The position numbers were made by a program, and so were the translations under genes. Shown piece after piece: positions 1 through 6,280 of a stretch of 6,280 nucleotides of DNA. The first letter of the stretch is position 1; every line of letters begins with the position of its first letter. Source of the stretch: an uncultured Bacteroidales bacterium (GTDB lineage Bacteria > Bacteroidota > Bacteroidia > Bacteroidales > Muribaculaceae); assembly GCA_947177325.1 (NCBI GenBank), contig CAMWUH010000132.1, positions 1 through 6,280 on the forward strand, read 5' to 3'. Below the pieces are notes generated by a model. It was not told where the DNA came from. It did not search any database and saw nothing but the letters and a program-made list of their open reading frames with translations.

Positions 1-28
1 ATATCGTTTAATTTTAAAAAGTTACTTA

Positions 29-2209
29 TCAATAAACAAACTCAATATCATCGAGATAAAGTGTTGAGCCTTCACCTCCTTCAAAGTAGTCGCCATACAT
101 TGAAGCCGAAGCAACAAATATAACATTTGACGGAATGACATCGGTGCGGAAATAGTTGATATCAACAGAGAGATTTACCAATCCGTCACCCTCGGTAGCT
201 TTATCGAGAACAATCTCAGCGTATCCGATTACATGCTCATCGTTAGAGTCAAACAACTGGCGGTTAGCTGCCTTTGTTTGAACAATGAAAGGCCAGGATG
301 TGTTATCGCAATCGCTCTTGCTATTAGAGTAAGCGTATTTGTTGTCATCCATCAACGCAACATAAATTTTACCTTTATCAAGGTCACCTTGACTCAAATG
401 GCTACCTTTACCGTTTTTGTCAACAGTCCCGGGTTCATATTTAGCCCAGAGTGTCAGCTTGGTTGGACGGCCTGAAAATTCACGACCCCATCCGAGAACA
501 CCGTCTGTACCGTCTGTGTAGAGATACTGCCCAACGAAAATATTACCTGCAGCAAACTTACCTGCGATGCCAATACCTACGAATTGAGAACGCAACTTGG
601 CTGAGTAATCACCGGATTTAACATAGTCTGTTGACTTTTGGGTTAATGTTACACCCATTGTAGCAGAGCCATGATTACCTGAATCCCAGAATAATGATGC
701 ATCATTAAGCGAGGGAATGACAGGAGTTTTTGCACGGGTAGATTTTCCCCAGTCCTCGAAGCTTGCGTTGGGGAGTTGAGGAGCTGCAGCAGTTGTGAAT
801 GACTTGATATCAGCTGATTCAAAGCCGTCGCAAACAACGCGGTATTGATAGTCGGTTGCAGGGGTCAAGCCATCAACGTCGGCAAAGATTGTCACACCTG
901 CGCGATCGGCCACCTCAGCAGGAACATATTCCCATGCAATGTCGCCTACCTGACGGATTTGGAAGCCGGGATTCGACACTTTATCTTTGAGCAATCGGCC
1001 TGTCAAGCGCACCTTAGAAGCCCAGATTGCGGGTGAATTAGCCGGAATTTCGTCAGCTTCAAGGTCTGCGTCGGTAAGATTGAGCTTGAGAGTGGCGGTG
1101 GATGTTTTTTCGTTACCATCTGTTGCAGCGAAGGCAATGGTGTGAACACCGGCGCTCAATGAATTTGTGAATGTTTCATCGAAATTCACCTTCAAGTTAG
1201 AGATATCATACTGCTCATTGTAGGCATATTGATAAGTAATGCCTTTTGCCTCGAGATTTGCAAGAACCGATGCATTGGCACGCATTAAATCAATTTCATT
1301 AACGCCGAGAATCGAAACGAAATCATCGCTGCTGATCACCATTCCGGTCAACGCAGTTGCGGCAGTAACGTAGACTGATTTACGTCCAACCTTACCGGGC
1401 TCGGCCGAAATCGGTTGTTGCATGTCATATCCGTAACCGGTGATGGTGGGAGCGACAGAGACAGTGATTTGGTCATTTACGTCGATTGTAGTGTCATCAA
1501 TCTCGATTGTGATGAAGCCCGCTCCAATCTCTTCGTCAGAGCCGGAGTTGCCGTTGTATTTAACACTTACAGTGTAGAGTATAGCAGCTTCAACATTGTT
1601 GATAGTGCCTTCTTTCGTAAATGTAGAGCCGTCATTTTGAGTGCCGGTGAGTTTCCATGTGAGATTAGAAACTCCATTCGGCATCATGAAATAGCCTCGG
1701 CGGTCGTCGCGACCTTCAAATGTCAGTTCCCCGCGCTTGTGACCGATTGTCAAAGTGTAGTCAGAGAGCACATTGTCAATTGCTGCGGAATATTCAACTG
1801 CTGCAACAACGTTAGCTATTTTACATTCCAGATCGACGCGAGTTACGCCATTTGAAATTGAGAACTCTTGTCGGCCTTTAAAATATCGGCTTTCGAATGA
1901 GGCTGACACACTATCGCCGGCCCAAGCTTCAGCAACATAATTGCCGGCAACCAATTTAATGCCATCTGCAGGCATTGAGTTCAGGCCCTCGAATTTTCTG
2001 ACCAATCCTTTGGGGCTTGAAATCCAAACGATGGTTGACTCGCTCAGTTCATCAGAAGCAGCTGCGCGTGAGTTTACTTTCACATCGCTGTTATAGCTTG
2101 CCGAAATAACTACTGAGCCTTCGCCTTCATTACCGAAATTAATATCATCGGAACATCCGGTGAATGTCATGACCGAGGCAGCTAATGCCAAGAAATATAA
2201 CTTTTTCAT
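29..2209 (-). CDS. DUF4493 and PCMD domain surface lipoprotein (726 aa), third gene
   Basis: This is a predicted surface lipoprotein of unknown function with the same plan as the 811-residue protein. The signal peptide ends in TFTGC (Cys at 19) followed by SDD. Residues about 32-218 match DUF4493, with SRYFKGRQEFSI (107-118), ECKIANVVAAVEY (128-140) and RRGYFMMPNG (170-179). Residues about 240-380 are the shared beta-rich module with NEIDLMRAN (304-312) and a closing ATDGNEKTSTATLKL. Residues about 385-475 are FN3-like, with the typical GLTPATDYQYRVV (447-459). Residues about 478-726 match PCMD: LPNASFEDW at its start, GNIFVGQYLY (555-564), FSGRPTKLTLWAKYEPG (578-594) and the final TLYLDDIEFVY. 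Its PCMD domain is well diverged from that of the first gene, so this is not a recent duplicate. It starts 23 bases after the second gene's stop, without a Shine-Dalgarno-like sequence, and probably depends on the same transcript. It might be followed by further genes beyond the window. Confidence 0.96.
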   Translation of the reverse strand: MKKLYFLALAASVMTFTGCSDDINFGNEGEGSVVISASYNSDVKVNSRAAASDELSESTIVWISSPKGLVRKFEGLNSMPADGIKLVAGNYVAEAWAGDSVSASFESRYFKGRQEFSISNGVTRVDLECKIANVVAAVEYSAAIDNVLSDYTLTIGHKRGELTFEGRDDRRGYFMMPNGVSNLTWKLTGTQNDGSTFTKEGTINNVEAAILYTVSVKYNGNSGSDEEIGAGFITIEIDDTTIDVNDQITVSVAPTITGYGYDMQQPISAEPGKVGRKSVYVTAATALTGMVISSDDFVSILGVNEIDLMRANASVLANLEAKGITYQYAYNEQYDISNLKVNFDETFTNSLSAGVHTIAFAATDGNEKTSTATLKLNLTDADLEADEIPANSPAIWASKVRLTGRLLKDKVSNPGFQIRQVGDIAWEYVPAEVADRAGVTIFADVDGLTPATDYQYRVVCDGFESADIKSFTTAAAPQLPNASFEDWGKSTRAKTPVIPSLNDASLFWDSGNHGSATMGVTLTQKSTDYVKSGDYSAKLRSQFVGIGIAGKFAAGNIFVGQYLYTDGTDGVLGWGREFSGRPTKLTLWAKYEPGTVDKNGKGSHLSQGDLDKGKIYVALMDDNKYAYSNSKSDCDNTSWPFIVQTKAANRQLFDSNDEHVIGYAEIVLDKATEGDGLVNLSVDINYFRTDVIPSNVIFVASASMYGDYFEGGEGSTLYLDDIEFVY

Positions 2210-2232
2210 TTCTGATTGGATGTTAATGATTA

Positions 2233-3576
2233 TTAAGTACGGAATTTCAATGAAACTGTTTGTTGGTTACCCTTCTGGTCAACTACGGTAAGGTGGAAGA
2301 TATGCAGTTCGCCGGGATAGATGTTCAAGAGAGGCACAAACGGAGTAATATCAAACAGCACTTCTTCTTTCCCTATTACGTCGTTACCTACGGGGAAGTT
2401 AAAGCTATCGGGGTCAGACAATGCTTCGCTCAAATCAAGCGTTTCATCGGGATGACCATCTGTATAGCCATATCCTGTAGAGAGCTCGAATTGTGCAGCC
2501 AAGCCTACACCTCTGAGCATATCATCATTAAGCGATTCAGAGTCAATTCTAACAATGATATTAGCCAGCTTGTTGGTAGCTTTGATAGTTACTTCATAAT
2601 TGCCACCATCTTCGGGAGTTGCTTCAACTGATGATAATTCCGTACCCTCCTCAATCCAGCTTGCAGTAATATCAAAGAGATTGCCGGGAGTTGGGTCATC
2701 GGGAACAACCGGAGTAGGATCATCGGGATTTTCGGGGTCTTCGGGGTCTTCATTGCCCGGACGATCGCCGTCAATCACATCTTCATCGCCGGGATTTACA
2801 TTGCCGTCAACACTATCATCAATCACGCTTTGGTCGATAGTGATACCGCTCTCAGGGTCGATAAAACCGGTTTCGTCGGGCAAAGTAGAGTCACCTAACT
2901 TGATATCATAAGTGATGATGCGGTGTTGACCTGCTTCGATATCGGTCAACGGATAAACGATTCGCTCAAAGTTGCCGTTAACAGTGCCGGTAAAGATAGC
3001 CACCATTGTCGGGCTGTTTTCAAGCACTTGGAAATATCCGGCGCGGGTTTCGCCTTTTACAAATTCCAAAAGACCTTCATCGTTAACCACAACTGTCACT
3101 TTACAGTCATCAGCCATCGAATTTTGCATTGTCGGACCGAAATCAACGGTAACTTTCAAGTTAGAGAACTTGCAAACAACCGGTTCAACCTCAGTGATTT
3201 TATTATTGGCGATAGCAAATGTTTGTGATTTACCCTCAAAATAGGGCTTTTCCCAAGCTGCTTTTTCTTGATTATGCGAGATAACCTCAACATAATATCC
3301 GTCGGCTACAGGAAGAGTTACCAGCTCAGGCATTTGTGAATATGCCCATTGGCCTTGCTTAACGCCATCTTTGTTGTAAATTGCAACTATAAAGTTAGAA
3401 ACGTCGATCGAGCTGCGGTTAATTTCAACAGCTTTGTTGACCACCGAAACTTCGCTCATTCGCAATTGACCTTCGCCATCTGCATTACTGCCTGCCGGTT
3501 CCCAGTCGTCGCTGCACGACACCATAACAAACGATGTCAGAGCAGCCATGGCGATTGATTTAATATACTTATTCAT
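2233..3576 (-). CDS. DUF4493 domain lipoprotein without PCMD domain (447 aa), second gene
   Basis: This is a predicted surface lipoprotein of unknown function. The signal peptide ends in VMVSC with the lipidated Cys at 21, followed by SDDW, again an acidic surface-export type signal. Residues about 35-230 match DUF4493: KPYFEGKSQTFAI (110-122), VCKFSNLKVTVDF (134-146) and ETRAGYFQV (176-184) line up with the same places in both neighbours. Residues about 240-299 are a low-complexity Pro/Asp/Glu linker with two PDDPTP copies (284-289 and 292-297) and an EDPEDPEN run. Residues about 300-447 match the shared beta-rich module, with TLDL at 379-382 and a final VVDQKGNQQTVSLKF strand pair. The protein ends there, so it lacks the FN3-like and PCMD parts of its neighbours. 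The stop is clean and the next gene follows at once, so this appears to be a naturally short form and not a broken gene. No Shine-Dalgarno-like sequence precedes the ATG; the upstream bases are A/T-rich, as is usual in Bacteroidota. Confidence 0.96.
   Translation of the reverse strand: MNKYIKSIAMAALTSFVMVSCSDDWEPAGSNADGEGQLRMSEVSVVNKAVEINRSSIDVSNFIVAIYNKDGVKQGQWAYSQMPELVTLPVADGYYVEVISHNQEKAAWEKPYFEGKSQTFAIANNKITEVEPVVCKFSNLKVTVDFGPTMQNSMADDCKVTVVVNDEGLLEFVKGETRAGYFQVLENSPTMVAIFTGTVNGNFERIVYPLTDIEAGQHRIITYDIKLGDSTLPDETGFIDPESGITIDQSVIDDSVDGNVNPGDEDVIDGDRPGNEDPEDPENPDDPTPVVPDDPTPGNLFDITASWIEEGTELSSVEATPEDGGNYEVTIKATNKLANIIVRIDSESLNDDMLRGVGLAAQFELSTGYGYTDGHPDETLDLSEALSDPDSFNFPVGNDVIGKEEVLFDITPFVPLLNIYPGELHIFHLTVVDQKGNQQTVSLKFRT
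2680..2796 (-). repeat. Pro/Asp/Glu-rich linker with short tandem repeats inside the second gene
   Basis: This stretch codes for residues 262-299 of the 447-residue lipoprotein, a linker made almost only of P, D, E, N, G, T and V. It contains an exact 9-base tandem pair (TTCGGGGTC on the plus strand at 2731-2739 and 2740-2748, coding for the EDPEDP part) and two PDDPTP copies whose codons differ only at silent positions. The first pair looks like a young slippage product; the second looks old and kept at protein level. The role is presumably a stiff, extended, acidic spacer between the DUF4493 domain and the C-terminal module. Confidence 0.8.
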
Positions 3577-3589
3577 TTTGTAATAATAA

Positions 3590-3602
3590 TCGGTTAAAGG
3601 AA
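3590..3602 (-). repeat. 13-base leader element, copy before the second gene
   Basis: The minus-strand sequence TTCCTTTAACCGA follows directly after the stop codon of the first gene and ends 13 bases before the ATG of the second. An exact copy lies in front of the first gene at 6076-6088. It fills half of the 26-base gap. It is not a Shine-Dalgarno sequence, since it is pyrimidine-rich on the coding strand. It may be a transcript or translation element, or chance. Confidence 0.5.
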
Positions 3603-6038
3603 TTAATAATTGAGCTTAACGTTGTCAATCCAAAGTTGAGAACCTACATACTCCTCAGCGCCAAGATTTAACGGTTTCGGAGGTTTGACATAAGTGGCAT
3701 TAAGCTTGGATGTATCGTCTTCCGACCATTCTGACGATTTGAAAACAATCGAAATTGATGCCGCCTTAGATGCATTGTCAGGATATGAAAGTTCGAGAGT
3801 CTCTTCCTTGAAAGAATCTCTACGATTCAACTGAACAGACTTCGAAGAGATGACATTGCCGGTTGCATCAATAACCTTAATTTCAGCAACACCATAATCT
3901 CCGTTATCGTTATTATAGGCAGTCGCATATTTATATGAGAATGTCAAACTTTTGGGGCGAGACGGGAAGCTGATACCATAAACGGGGATATAATCGCTAC
4001 TAAGCTCTCCCAAGAAAAGCTGGCCGGGGGTTAAGTGTTTACAAGTACCAAAACTTTTTTGATTAAATGCGTTGCTCGAAGCAGTATTTCCTGAGCCCCA
4101 ACCAACGGTGCGGATCAGAGCTGTACCATTATCGGGCTTTGTCCCTGAAGTTGTAATATAGCCATAGCCTGCGCCATCTTGAGATGTTGTCTTTTCATTC
4201 AGAGTAGCCCATCCATTGACAGCGTATCTGTGGTTATCGTGTTTATTTTCCTTTGTTATGGTCCAGGTATCAGTATCGAAAGTGCCGTTATCAAGAGGCT
4301 TATCGTTTTCAGTCTTAAATTCAACGGTCTTTGAAATCAAACCATTCTGCGCCAAGCGAGCTACATAAGAGGTGTTTGGAGTAAGCGCAAGATTTGCTCC
4401 GCCTGTTACACTTGTTGCACTTGTGGCTGCGAATGTCTTTCCGCCGTCTGTTGACAATTGAATTGTTACATCGGAGGGGAGCGATACAGCCTGACCTGCT
4501 TTGTTAACAACTGCTACTTTACCATAAGTTGCGAAAACATTGTTTTCGTTAACCGCGAGAGAAAAATCGGGTTTGGCACGTTCGATAGTGGTTTCGTTGC
4601 TTATTGCCGAGCCCATAACGGCGCGAAGCACAATGGGATCAAGGTCAACAGGAACTTTCACTGTAACGCTATAATTGTCAGACGCACGCGAAACGGCGTT
4701 GATTGAAACGATTTCAGCTTCGTTCCATGTGCCATATTCATTATTATATTGAACTTTCAGATTATCTTTAAGATTTTCTCCATTAGAGCTAAGTTCAAAA
4801 GTCACCTTATCATCGCCGATTTTAACTTGAGATACGGTAGACATATTAAGCTCAATAGGAAGAACCTTTACTTTAAGCGAAACATCGTCAGAAACCTTAC
4901 CAAGTTGGTCTTTGGCAAGCAGCGTGAATTTAACATCGTTTGTGCTATAATCCAGGTAGTCAATATGCTCAAACACTTTTGAGAAATCTACCTGAGCCAT
5001 TTTATCTACATTGCCATACAAGCCTCTGACATTCAATCCCAACTGATTGAGCTTAGCTTGCTGAGCGGCATTTGCCTTGCAGAGGTCGATTTCATCGGGC
5101 CAACCGAGCTCTTTCAACGCAGTTGATGATGTGGTGAGCACTACTGATGAAATACCGGCTTGAGCCACTATTGTGATGCGGGGTGAGAAATCAGGAGTTG
5201 TGCCACCGATAACCGAGTATTCATTATCGGCATCAAATCCGTCGGTCATCACAGTGGGGGCAGGTGAACTCATCAGGTCGTCGCTTAAATCGATTTCAAC
5301 TGTTTCCTCTGCCAAAGTCTCATCAAATGTGATAACCATTTGCGCTTCGCCAACACTACCTCCATTAACGTCAATAGTAACAGTGTGGTGATAACGAGGT
5401 TTTGCAGTGAATTTTGCGGCTTCCAAAGTTGCCGAAACACCGTTTTGCTTAGTCACATCAGCGAAAATAGTAACCTCGCCCGGCTTGACGTACAACGGGC
5501 GGGTTTCAGAGGCAACATATTCGTGATAATCACTGTTACCTGCTGATTTTACCTTCATTGAGTAAGATGAGAAGTAATTTTGGAAAGCCTCGGTGTAGTG
5601 AATGGTCACCATAGAGTTGGCCAGCTTCACATCAACAGTGACAGGAGTATATTTCCCCTCTTTTACCAAAAATGAAGATGTGCCGAAATAGTAAGGTGAC
5701 TCAAAACCCTCTTTGTCAATCGAGCCATAATAAGCATCAAGAGTGTATTGACCGATACGGAATTCCTGATCGAAATCAAAATCACTCACTGATTGCCAAG
5801 TTTGATTAGTCAACCCGTCGGCTGACTCAAGTCGGAGAGAGAGGTCATTGACCGTAATTGATTGCGCTGAGCCGGCTCTACCGGTATCCTTTGCGCTGAT
5901 GGCTTTTGTGTCGAGGTCTACAATCGGACGTATGCCTCCGGTGGTAGAGCTCGCCGGATTATAATCGTCAGAGCATGATGCCAACGAGGCTACCATCGCT
6001 GCCGACCATAATAATCCATAAATCATGTTTTTCTTCAT
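3603..6038 (-). CDS. DUF4493 and PCMD domain surface lipoprotein (811 aa), first gene of the cluster
   Basis: This is a predicted outer-surface lipoprotein of unknown function. Residues 1-22 form a lipoprotein signal: basic MKKN, a hydrophobic stretch, then LASC with the lipidated Cys at 22, followed by SDD, which fits the Bacteroidota surface-export signal. Residues about 36-235 match DUF4493, including the family-typical stretch GFESPYYFGTSSF (111-123) and VDVKLANSMVTIHY (135-148). Residues about 245-393 form a beta-rich module with DEIDLCKAN (315-323), shared with both neighbours. Residues about 395-578 look like two FN3-like spacers; the second ends in LTPNTSYVARL and a TVEFKT strand. Residues about 580-811 match PCMD: NGTFDTDTW at its start, PGQLFLGEL (671-679), GISFPSRPKSLTFSYKY (688-704) and the closing QLWIDNVKLNY. 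PCMD was named for resemblance to carbohydrate-related folds; no catalytic residues can be assigned. The start ATG gives a clean signal peptide; Met5 is a less likely start. The next gene begins 26 bases downstream. Confidence 0.96.
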   Translation of the reverse strand: MKKNMIYGLLWSAAMVASLASCSDDYNPASSTTGGIRPIVDLDTKAISAKDTGRAGSAQSITVNDLSLRLESADGLTNQTWQSVSDFDFDQEFRIGQYTLDAYYGSIDKEGFESPYYFGTSSFLVKEGKYTPVTVDVKLANSMVTIHYTEAFQNYFSSYSMKVKSAGNSDYHEYVASETRPLYVKPGEVTIFADVTKQNGVSATLEAAKFTAKPRYHHTVTIDVNGGSVGEAQMVITFDETLAEETVEIDLSDDLMSSPAPTVMTDGFDADNEYSVIGGTTPDFSPRITIVAQAGISSVVLTTSSTALKELGWPDEIDLCKANAAQQAKLNQLGLNVRGLYGNVDKMAQVDFSKVFEHIDYLDYSTNDVKFTLLAKDQLGKVSDDVSLKVKVLPIELNMSTVSQVKIGDDKVTFELSSNGENLKDNLKVQYNNEYGTWNEAEIVSINAVSRASDNYSVTVKVPVDLDPIVLRAVMGSAISNETTIERAKPDFSLAVNENNVFATYGKVAVVNKAGQAVSLPSDVTIQLSTDGGKTFAATSATSVTGGANLALTPNTSYVARLAQNGLISKTVEFKTENDKPLDNGTFDTDTWTITKENKHDNHRYAVNGWATLNEKTTSQDGAGYGYITTSGTKPDNGTALIRTVGWGSGNTASSNAFNQKSFGTCKHLTPGQLFLGELSSDYIPVYGISFPSRPKSLTFSYKYATAYNNDNGDYGVAEIKVIDATGNVISSKSVQLNRRDSFKEETLELSYPDNASKAASISIVFKSSEWSEDDTSKLNATYVKPPKPLNLGAEEYVGSQLWIDNVKLNY

Positions 6039-6075
6039 GAAATGCTTTGTTAGTTTATGATATTTTTATTTTCTT

Positions 6076-6088
6076 TCGGTTAAAGGAA
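6076..6088 (-). repeat. 13-base leader element, copy before the first gene
   Basis: This is an exact match (TTCCTTTAACCGA on the minus strand) to the element at 3590-3602. Here it ends 37 bases before the ATG of the 811-residue protein. It lies a few bases downstream of the weak promoter candidate at 6093-6100, so it could sit at the 5' end of the transcript. The spacing to the start differs between the two copies, which argues against a ribosome-binding role. Confidence 0.45.
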
Positions 6089-6092
6089 GAGG

Positions 6093-6100
6093 CAAAATTT
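6093..6100 (-). promoter_or_regulatory. Weak candidate Bacteroidota -7 promoter box for the three-gene cluster
   Basis: The minus strand reads AAATTTTG, one mismatch from the Bacteroides -7 consensus TAnnTTTG, and would place the transcript start about 45-50 bases before the first ATG. No good TTTG-type -33 box is found at the expected distance upstream; the nearest T-run (CTTTTAG) is too close. A second candidate, TATCTTTA at about 6155-6162, has the same fault. The 6039-6280 region is AT-rich and must hold the promoter if the three genes are an operon that starts here, but this exact site is a guess. Confidence 0.25.
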
Positions 6101-6132
6101 GTATATTTCATTCTAAAAGCCTCTATAATTCT

Positions 6133-6280
6133 ATGATGAGTATTGACTGTTCTTATAAAGATATGAGCAAAAAGGCAACACCTAATCGCCTAATTATCAG
6201 CTGTCAGCCTGAATTAACGATAGTATTTACCTGTTTTCTACATTTATTAAACGTTGAAATACCTGATCTGCAACATATAT
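6133..6280 (+). CDS. Doubtful partial reading frame, divergent, running off the right edge
   Basis: From the ATG at 6133 (a second ATG follows at once) the plus strand stays open for 49 codons to the edge of the window, starting MMSIDCSYKDMSKKATPNRL. If real, it would be a gene divergent from the lipoprotein cluster, with 94 bases between the two starts. I do not recognise the product. It has three Cys and several AT-rich codons such as ATA, CTA and TTA in a short span, and no clear signal peptide or domain. An open run of this length is not rare by chance in such DNA, so the frame may be spurious non-coding sequence. Confidence 0.15.
   Translation, partial: MMSIDCSYKDMSKKATPNRLIISCQPELTIVFTCFLHLLNVEIPDLQHI
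6181..6194. repeat. Short direct repeat CCTAAT-CG-CCTAAT in the leader region
   Basis: Two identical six-base units lie eight bases apart, start to start, about 145 bases before the first ATG. Closely spaced direct half-sites can bind regulators, but a repeat this short in AT-rich DNA can arise by chance, and no second copy was seen elsewhere in the window. Confidence 0.25.

Noticed and set aside
1415..1855. Plus-strand open frame of 146 codons
   Set aside because: It lies wholly opposite the DUF4493 and module region of the third lipoprotein gene, has no recognisable motif, and is explained by the codon pattern of the real gene on the other strand.
2260..2631. Plus-strand open frame of 123 codons
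   Set aside because: It is antisense to the conserved C-terminal module of the second gene, which has clear family resemblance; the plus-strand product shows none.
2600..2911. Plus-strand open frame of 103 codons rich in Ser, Gly and Pro
   Set aside because: It is the antisense image of the Pro/Asp-rich linker of the second gene; the apparent repeats come from the GAT/CCC codons of that linker.
29..6038. Polysaccharide utilisation locus or Mfa/FimA-type fimbrial operon
   Set aside because: No SusC/SusD-like, glycoside hydrolase or sulfatase gene is present, and the proteins show no fimbrillin donor-strand or Arg-protease processing features that I can identify; DUF4493 and PCMD fit better.
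6173..6191. Possible hairpin AGGC ... GCCT as a terminator of an upstream gene
   Set aside because: The stem is only four pairs with an 11-base loop and has no convincing T-run; too weak to call.
6104..6262. Possible inverted repeat TATTTCA / TGAAATA flanking the promoter region, as in invertible promoters of Bacteroidales
   Set aside because: The match is only seven AT-rich bases and does not extend, whereas known invertible promoters have longer repeats; no recombinase gene is in the window.
6227..6280. Minus-strand open frame entering from the right edge and ending in TAA, which could be the tail of an upstream gene
   Set aside because: Only 17 codons are visible, which is well within chance, and no motif can be recognised. 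It also competes with the plus-strand frame over the same bases.

Overview
The window looks like Bacteroidales chromosome, possibly Muribaculaceae or a close relative. The evidence is that all three proteins carry Bacteroidota-type lipoprotein signals (Cys followed by Ser-Asp-Asp), they belong to the DUF4493 and PCMD families that are found almost only in gut Bacteroidales, and none of the three starts has a Shine-Dalgarno-like sequence. The family-level placement is inference; the order-level placement is well supported.

Layout: almost the whole window (29-6038) is one minus-strand cluster of three co-oriented genes, read in the order 6038..3603 (811 aa), 3576..2233 (447 aa), 2209..29 (726 aa). 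The gaps are only 26 and 23 bases, with no terminator visible in either, so one transcript is likely. The leader side (6039-6280) is an AT-rich non-coding stretch of about 240 bases. It holds a weak promoter candidate, a 13-base element that recurs in the gap before the second gene, a short direct repeat, and a doubtful divergent reading frame that runs off the window edge. Only 28 bases remain downstream of the last gene; they show no hairpin.

The three proteins are divergent relatives built from the same parts: a lipoprotein signal, an N-terminal DUF4493 domain of about 190-200 residues, and an unnamed beta-rich module with a shared EIDL-like motif and a closing D-x-x-G-x strand pair. The first and third genes add FN3-like spacers (two and one) and a C-terminal PCMD domain (putative carbohydrate metabolism domain, a jelly-roll-like fold). 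The second gene stops after the shared module and has a Pro/Asp-rich linker in front of it. The likely picture is a set of co-expressed, surface-exposed lipoproteins of graded length, perhaps binding glycan or host/diet polymers or forming a cell-surface assembly. No transporter, SusC/SusD pair, enzyme or regulator lies in the window, so the substrate and function cannot be read from it.
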